Under the pieces are notes generated by a model. That model saw only the letters and a program-made list of their open reading frames with translations, was not told the origin of the DNA and searched no databases. From NCBI RefSeq assembly GCF_028476545.1, contig NW_026731654.1, forward strand, positions 124,001 to 188,000: DNA of 64,000 bases. Reading direction: 5' to 3'. How positions within the stretch are numbered: the first letter of the stretch is position 1; every line of letters starts with the position of its first letter. This DNA is from Physella acuta. Lineage: Eukaryota; Mollusca; Gastropoda; Physidae. This document shows, piece by piece, positions 57,206 to 64,000 of this stretch. The translations under genes and the position numbers were made by a program.

Positions 57206-58195
57206 TCCAGAAATGACGAGTTAATAAACGCAATTCTCCAGAATGGAAATTGCGCTAAAAAAAACCTACAACAAAAGACGAGTAGTCTGATTTATTTATA
57301 TTTTTTTGTTATAAATAAAATTAAAGAAGAAATGTTTCATTTTGAAATAGCCGAAAAGCTAACCTATTAAGTACGTATTTAAGCTTTTAAAAAAGTTTCG
57401 TCATCTTAAACACTAAAAGAGATAGTTTCATTCGGCTAAACAAATAAAATTTCAAATATTTTAAATAGGATAGTAGAGCAGTAAAATAATACACACATAC
57501 AGTTTTACCCACCATACTCATTGTATTTGTTTTGTGAAGATTATGGTTGCACATACGTACATTTATTGTATTATTAAAGTTCATTCAAATACCAAATGTA
57601 TGCACATGATAGATGACGGTATAACGATATTTACCTACATATTTACTTATAATTTATCATAATAACTTGTACTGTATAATTAACTTTATTTAAAGTTTAA
57701 TTTTGGCTGACAATGAATATGTAAAGTCGTCTCACAAAAATTAAATACAGTATTAGTTTAAGCATTTTTAAATATGTTTTCTTAACTACTGTTTTCCGTA
57801 ATTCTGTAATAAATAAAAATAAATGCGTATGAAAATAGGCAGCTAAGAAAGTTGATAAAAATCTTTTGAAAAAAATATTGCAGTTAATTTAAGTGAGACG
57901 TATCGATATTATCTGTCAGTCATAATAAAAATTTAAAAAACTTATTAAATAGTGCAAACATTTATAATTATAATGAAGTAGGATTCATTTAAAATTAGAT
58001 TTTACGGTAGGAAAACACGTTATTTTGAATCACACCATAAGCGTCTAACTTGTTATTGGGGAAAAGGAACAAGAAAGTGAAAACGAACACAAAATGTATT
58101 ATTAGGAGGCGGAAATAAAAAATAATTTAAAAAAAAACAGCTACTTCAGAGAAATGTGCATGAAACTTGTAGCTTAGTCATAAAAATCAAAACTT
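57206..58195. other. No gene seen
   Basis: Very AT-rich DNA with no recognised repeat or exon. Confidence 0.45.
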
Positions 58196-58745
58196 TACCT
58201 TAGGTTAAACTTCCGTTTTCGTGCATTTTCATACATTCGACAAATTCATCTAAAACTTGTTAAAATTTGCAGCAAATTCACATAAAACTTGTCATAGTTG
58301 CGGCAAAACCACTCAAAATTTGCCACAGTCATGGCAAATGCACATGAAGCTTGTCACAATGGCGGAAAAGGAATATAAAAATTGTCAGAATGGCGTCAAC
58401 GTCTGAAACTTCCAAATCCTAATGCAGTATTCAGAGGAAACCTCTGAATCCTAATGCGGTATTCAGACAAATGCACTAATGCAGTATTCAGACGAACCCT
58501 CTGAATCCTAATACAGTTTTCAGACGAAACCTCTGAATCCTAATGCAGTATTCAGACTAAAGCAGTATTCAGACGAAACCTCTAAATCCTAATGCAGTAT
58601 TCAGACGAAACTTCCAAATCCTAACGCAGTATTCAGACTAATGCAGTATTCAGACGAACCCTCCGAATCCTAATGCAGTATTCAGACGAACCCTCTGAAT
58701 CCTAATGCAGTATTCAGACGAACCCTCTGAATCCTAATGCCGCTT
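58196..58745. repeat. Two adjacent minisatellites
   Basis: 58230-58400: diverged units with 'catgaaacttgtca.a.tggcgg'. 58430-58745: about ten units of 'cctctgaatcctaatgc' plus 'agtattcagacgaa', some lacking the first half. Confidence 0.82.
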
Positions 58746-59536
58746 TAGAAGTCATCGCCTCGCCGATCTTTTGTCCCCCAAGTGCCTTGTCTCAATGTCC
58801 TGGCCCCTCCTTAAAGCGACATATCTACCTAAAAACTACGAAAGAAAACGTCCCCCCAAAGTCTCTATTGAAAATCAGTTGACAGAAAATACACATACAG
58901 ACTTTGTTGCACGGGACTTGGGACTCGGCGCTTCACAGCGAGGCTTCAAGTAGCGGAGAGTAGAGTTGGTATTCATCGGGGATCGCTTTCATGAACGGGG
59001 TGATTCGGTTCGAATGGTGGATCATGCGATTCTACACAGTGCGTTAGGTTAAAATAAGGGGGGGGGGCACTTTAAAAAAATATAGTATGTTGTTGTTCTT
59101 TTTTTTTCGCTATATAGGAAGGTGTGATTTTAAGGAACAGGGAAACGTATAAAGGGTAAAATAGCAACATAGAACAAGAAGAAGTAAAAATGAGAAGACT
59201 AAAGAATTATAATTTTTTTTTTTTTTTTTTGTGTAAATATCAGTATTTCAAGCCGTCAGTATAGTGCGGACAATTAAACACCGTGTCTTAAAATCAAAGT
59301 ATCTAATACTGTAAGAAGAAAAAAAAGATAGAGACGGTAGCATCATTATAAATCTTGTCATAAAAGTAGTAAAAATGTCGTCATAGAATCTTGTCTATTA
59401 GTCAAGGAATCAGTTTATCATTGGAGTTGTTTAACAATAAAATGATGGCGTCTAACTTGTTGTCCATTTGTCCACCTTATTCTCTTAGAAAAAAGTTATA
59501 CATTTTGTTTTGATTTTTTAAAATAGTGTTGATAGG
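58746..59536. other. No gene proven
   Basis: Mixed sequence at 58750-59050, G tract at 59062 and T tract at 59212. A 60-codon open frame at 58771 has no domain. Confidence 0.4.
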
Positions 59537-59760
59537 ATAGTAAGTAAAGTAAAGTTCCCTTTCAAACCTGACGGTTTATGGGGCAAGTGAAGTAGAGTTC
59601 ACTTGTTTCTGTGACCTTGGCATATGAAGAGATAGTGTGGTCAGCACTATGCCCAGCGGCCTTTACTTTCCCTAACGTGAGTTATGTACCCATCAGAGCT
59701 GGGTGGACTCAGGGACGGTCTACTGATTTGAACCCGGATTCGAACTCGAGACATATTGGA
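59537..59760 (-). repeat. SINE family A, near full length body
   Basis: 'aaagtaaagttccctttc', 'aacctgacggtttatggg', 'gaagtagagttcacttg', 'tagtgtggtcagcacta', 'gtacccatcagagctggg' and the box B complement 'cggattcgaactcgaga' are all in the family order. Confidence 0.88.
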
Positions 59761-60754
59761 CACACCAACATTAAGTCAACACCAACATGTACACACTATT
59801 AGACAACTTCCGACCCCAGGGCACCCAAATTGTGAGAACCCTCGCTAGTTCGGCTGTGCGCACCTGAAGATCCCAGAGGCACTACAAGAAAAGACTCGGG
59901 GAGATTTTTTTTTTCGCCTGACCCGCGTCAAAGTAAATATAACGGCTTTACGGCACATTATTATTTTCGTATAAATTTTCCACCTCTTTTGAGTCGGCGG
60001 GTTGAACCGAAGTGATCGGAAAGTTGGGGGAGGGGGGAGGGGGGTAAGGGGAAGACCGGAGCGTATTTCGGAGGGGTAGAGGGTAGATCGGCGCGTAGGA
60101 CTACGTCGGAGGGCTAGGGGGTTGATCGGGGCATATGTCCGGTGGGGGGGGGGGGAAGGGTCTTCAGAAGCCGATAATAAAAAGTAATACAAAATCGAAC
60201 ATGGCCTGAAGCAAAAAAACTGGGTACAAATATTCTTCCCTGTATTTGTATTTTCTAATCGTCATTCAATTTTCATTTTCTCAAATAATAATAAACAATA
60301 TGAATCATAAAGTACAAAAAACGAAAACTATATTATTTCAGAAAATCAAGTCGACAGATCTGAGATTACTCAAACATTATTGAGAGGTGACCGCTTTTTT
60401 TAATATTAAAAGCCAAGTGACCCACAAGTCCCATATAATTAAGAAAAGAATATATTTTTTGTGGTTTAGTTTACAAGTTGGCAACCCCTAGATAAACACA
60501 GACAGTGAACCCGGGATCTAGTCAATATCCGACTCACTTTATTGGTCTATTAACTTAAGAACACTGAAATATTATTGTGTCTATTATATCTTAGACTATT
60601 TTTTAAACACTTTTTGTTTTGAGTGTTTTTGTGAACAATCTCTGCTCGTTAAGGATAGTGAAATGTCATTGTGTGTCTAATATGTATAAGACTATTTTTG
60701 AACATCTTTGTCTTGATTTTTTTCTGAAGATCTGCGTTCGTTGAGGACAGGAAA
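59761..60754. other. No gene seen
   Basis: G-rich 60020-60160 with loosely repeated 'ggagggntagggggt.gatcgg' motifs. Otherwise AT-rich. No exon. Confidence 0.4.
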
Positions 60755-60920
60755 ATATTATTGTGTGTCTAATAAATATTATTGTGTGTCTAATAAATAT
60801 CATTGTGTGAATTGTGTGTCTAATAAATATCACTGTTGGTCTAATAAATATCATTGTGTGAATTGTGTGTCTAATAAATATCATTGTGTGAATTGTGTGT
60901 CTAATAAATATCATTGTGTC
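60755..60920. repeat. 22/35-bp tandem repeat
   Basis: Units of 'attgtgtgtctaataaat' and 'atcattgtgtga' alternate about seven times. Confidence 0.87.
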
Positions 60921-61704
60921 TGGATGTTTTTGCGAAAATTTTCTCTGTTCGTTAAGGACAGTGCATTTCATTGAATGATTGGAATAACTAGATCTAAGAC
61001 CAGTGAGAACATTTTTTTTTTCAAGTATTGTGTGAAGATCTCTATCCGTACGTCCCCGTGCATTCATTCCCCGACCAGGTACGTATGTCCCCCTTGTACG
61101 TCCGCGCATCCCCACCCCACACCTCTCGGCCACCTGGCGAAGCTAAGCCACCTTTAGCGCCGTGGTCCCTGTTACCCCCCCCCCCCCTACAACAAAGCAC
61201 CCCCTTCAGACTACCCCCAGCTAATCCAACAAGCGGCGAGTGAGCTCTCTTAATCTTTTCTATACTCAGCCTTTCATCCCCAGTCCCTATGCATATTTCA
61301 CGTACTGTGTTGCCTCCCCCCCCCTTTCCTCTCCGAATGACTTGCTACGCTCTAGTGTTCTTTTGTACACACACACACAAACAAAAAAATACGTCCCCCG
61401 TCGTAGCGGTGACTTCTTCTATTCAGCGCTACAACGACGAAAAAAAAAAAAAAAAAACGACGCGTGAATGTGTTGAGGGCTGCGAAAAATCAAAGAAAAC
61501 GAAACCTGTGAATGGGGAGGGGGGGGGGGGGGGGGAGGACGGCAGCGGCCAGTGGTATCAGTAGCCCTGGTTCGGCATATCGATAGAATTCCCGTCTGTA
61601 GCACGCCTAGTCTGGTCCCTCTTATCTGTGGCGCTGGGCTGCTTTTTAGACCACAGTGTTACTGGGTATTTTAGGGGTATAACTCTAAATAACGGGTATA
61701 CGAC
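60921..61704. other. No gene proven
   Basis: C tracts at 61177 and 61315, A tract at 61439 and G tract at 61522. Moderately GC-rich 61040-61240 with overlapping open frames and no domain. Confidence 0.4.
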
Positions 61705-61930
61705 AATTCCCGAAAGACACTTGGCCGAATGCCGTTTGTCCGAAGGCTGATATCCCGAATGGACACTTGCCCGAATGCGACAAATGCCCGAACGGACACT
61801 TGCTCGAATGCGACAAATACCCGAATGGACACTTGCCCGAATGCGACAAATTCCCTAATGCGACAAATGCCCGAATGGACACTTGCCCAAATGCAACAAA
61901 TGCCCGAAAACCACTTGCCCGAAGGCCGTT
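61705..61930. repeat. 33-bp minisatellite with unique edges (copy 2, inverse)
   Basis: Reverse-oriented relative of the 736-1045 array: 'ggacacttgcccgaatgc' units. At the left edge 'cccgaaagacacttggcc', 'gaatgccgtttgtccga' and 'aggctgatatcc' are the complement of the right edge of copy 1. Confidence 0.88.
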
Positions 61931-62084
61931 TAAATATTTTTTTATTTATTTATTATGTTATATATGGCACATTTATATATAAAAATATGTATAGTTTTTT
62001 TTTTTAATTTAATGTCATATTAATATTTAAAACTACATTTACTAACAGTAAAGCTACATTTTTAAACTGGATATTCCATTTTAA
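61931..62084. other. No gene seen
   Basis: AT-rich spacer. Confidence 0.4.
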
Positions 62085-62260
62085 AAAAGTAGAGTTAACC
62101 TGCTTCTGTGCCATTGGTTAGCACTATGCCAAGCCCCAAATTCTAGTCAGGTACCCATCAGAGCTGGATGGACTCAATGAAGTTCTACGACGTCAAGCCT
62201 AATATAGATTTTTTGGTTAGCAGTCGTGCGCTCTACTACCCAGCCACGCCGTCAGAAACG
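62085..62260 (-). repeat. SINE family A copy
   Basis: 'gtacccatcagagctgga' and the head complement 'ggttagcagtcgtgcgct' plus 'ctactacccagccacgcc' are readable. The left part is diverged. Confidence 0.78.
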
Positions 62261-62497
62261 CAAAGATGTTTAGGCCTAACGGTCTAGTAAACACGTAAAC
62301 ATGCCAAAATAATACGTAACATTTGTTTAATTCTCAAGTCGCGGTGATACAGGCGTATTAAAATTTAAGATTGCCCAGCCTTTTTAGGCCTTGCGTCTAA
62401 GGGATGGATGAAGTTGCATTTCTATTTATATGAATTTGGCGAATGAATCGATGTGCTGTTAACACACTTCTACTACTACTACTGATCCGAGTACCCA

Positions 62498-62650
62498 TAA
62501 ATGCACTAAACAGAAAAAAGAAGCCTAATTCGCTTTCTTTAATAAAAGCTTTGATTGCTAAAATAAGTAAAAGATCTCATGAGCGACTAAAGCTTTTATT
62601 AAAGAAAGCAAATTAGTTTTCTTTTCTATTTCTTTTCTTCTGTGCATTTA
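62498..62650. repeat. Small foldback / palindromic MITE
   Basis: Arms 'gctttctttaataaaagc' (62532-62549) and 'gcttttattaaagaaagc' (62592-62609) extend outward with imperfect pairing to 'taaatgca' and 'tgcattta' (62498-62505, 62643-62650). The spacer is about 30 bp. Confidence 0.8.
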
Positions 62651-63286
62651 ATAGCTTTGTTGCTATAAAGTTTTTTTTTGTTTTGTTTTTTATTTGTTTA
62701 TTGTCAATTACAAGGGTTACCAGGTACAGGTGCATTACAGTAGTGAGACAACAATTAGCACGCTTTTGAATGTTTACAGACATCATTTACAATGGGATCC
62801 AATAATTCAATAAACAAATTGATTCTTGTGGTTTTATTTATTATCTGGAAAGATTTTTTTAAATACATTCTTAGGGCAAATTTATTTTTAAAAAAATATT
62901 TTTATATTAAACACGGCTCAAGCCAACGAAACGATAGTTAATTAAGAGCCCATATATTTTTAAAGTATTGTTTCAATAAAGTTTTTACCTTCTGTATTTT
63001 AAATAGTCTGTTAAAAATAAATTCATAATTTGTAACTTGCGCAAATAGGACCAAAAGTCATATAAAAATCATTTTATTATTCTCGTTTATATCAAACACA
63101 AAGAAAGATTTCCTTTTCATCTAGTTTGCTATTGAACTAGTCTGTACTTTAAATCTCCGTGTTTACACATTTCAGGGTTCTTTCCCTTGAATGTATATAT
63201 TTTCGAAATGGGAAGTAACTAAGATATTTTTTTTAAAATTAAATCACCCAAGCTGCTATGCGTCTAAATAAGCAATGATGTTATAC

Positions 63287-63288
<2 letters not shown>
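62651..63288. other. No gene seen
   Basis: AT-rich DNA; no recognised element. Confidence 0.4.

Positions 63289-63370
<82 letters not shown>
63289..63370. repeat. (AT)n microsatellite
   Basis: Pure AT tract of about 80 bp. Confidence 0.97.
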
Positions 63371-63373
<3 letters not shown>

Positions 63374-64000
63374 GTATTTTTAACCTAGCAGTTTACAATC
63401 GTGTATTACCACTCAACAAAGCTGTCTGTAGCTTCTTTTTCTTCTTCAATCTTTCAATCTAAAACTCAAATTTCTTTTTGTAGAGATTACCGCTTCCAGA
63501 CTGAATTTCTTACAGTGGTCCTATCTCCTACAGGACAACCTAGGACAACCTAGGACATAGACGCAGACACGTCATCGTCTGGGACCGAAAGTTCGAGAGT
63601 CTGTCTCACCCCCACGTCCGTGGAATCCACCCTAAGACACGCTTAGCTTAAGTCGAGATTAGCGCCGGATTAGCATTACCGGATCTCCCCGAAAACCGGT
63701 TCGGGTATTTCGGGTTTTTCCGGCCTTCGTGCCGCCGTAGTTCAGCCGGGTCCGGCAATAAATCAATAGTTAAAACACACTGGAGTTGAACCCTGAGTCC
63801 AGTTATTCAACCTGTAGTCTAGTTAAAGCCGGAGTTAAACAAAGCGATACATTTGGAATACAATACGTTACTGGGTGCATCAGAATGGCTGGAGTAGTGC
63901 ACGCATACACTAACACTGCAGCTAAAAATATCCCCACAGTTTGAGCCAACCAGACAGCTTGAGACAAGAGATTAACTAATCAAGGACGCACTAGACAAGG
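63371..64000. other. No gene seen at right edge
   Basis: A less AT-rich block (63480-63780) with a 10-bp duplication 'acaacctagg'. No readable domain and no splice-flanked exon found. Confidence 0.4.

Overview
This is animal genomic DNA, most likely from a mollusc and probably a gastropod. It is AT-rich, intron-containing and crowded with microsatellites, minisatellites, tRNA-derived SINEs and small DNA transposons. The lineage call rests on the single-exon chemosensory-type class A GPCRs, which resemble the expanded families of marine and freshwater snails. That is an inference from family resemblance, not a database match.

Region 1 (1-16 kb) is a degraded chemoreceptor cluster. A receptor runs off the left edge on the minus strand (452..1). 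A close inverted relative at about 3.0-3.4 kb is a pseudogene. Two intact tandem paralogues lie on the plus strand at 7592..8806 and 11212..12411, and a decayed relic of a further paralogue, with only the TM7 region recognisable, lies at about 15.87-15.99 kb. The two intact genes also share their upstream sequence, so promoter and gene were duplicated together. A near-symmetric 395-bp foldback sits between them.

Region 2 (16-22.7 kb) has no gene. It holds diverged segmental duplications and a nest of DNA-transposon copies at 18.5-19.7 kb.

Region 3 (22.8-29.4 kb) carries the last six coding exons of an LMX1A/LMX1B-type LIM-homeodomain gene on the minus strand. They encode LIM domain 2, the homeodomain split over three exons, an acidic Asn/Ser-rich linker and the conserved C-terminus. 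All six junctions agree in phase and give 306 residues plus a stop. I did not find LIM domain 1 or the N-terminus, so the gene probably extends beyond the window or its first exons are hidden in 30-64 kb. The introns are unusual: three splice sites (the LIM2 acceptor, the donor of the middle homeodomain exon and the terminal-exon acceptor) each adjoin a tandem array whose unit resembles the splice site itself.

Region 4 (29.4-64 kb) has no recognisable coding exon and is either 5' intron or upstream DNA of the LMX1 gene. It contains a 1.8-kb G-rich 13-bp minisatellite, about ten other minisatellites, many (AT)n tracts, many SINE copies and several MITE families with intact target-site duplications. 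A few GC-richer, non-repetitive blocks (about 36.0, 50.3-50.8 and 51.9-52.2 kb) are the best candidates for regulatory DNA. I saw no retroviral, LTR or Polinton-like element, no rRNA, no convincing functional tRNA gene and no CRISPR array.
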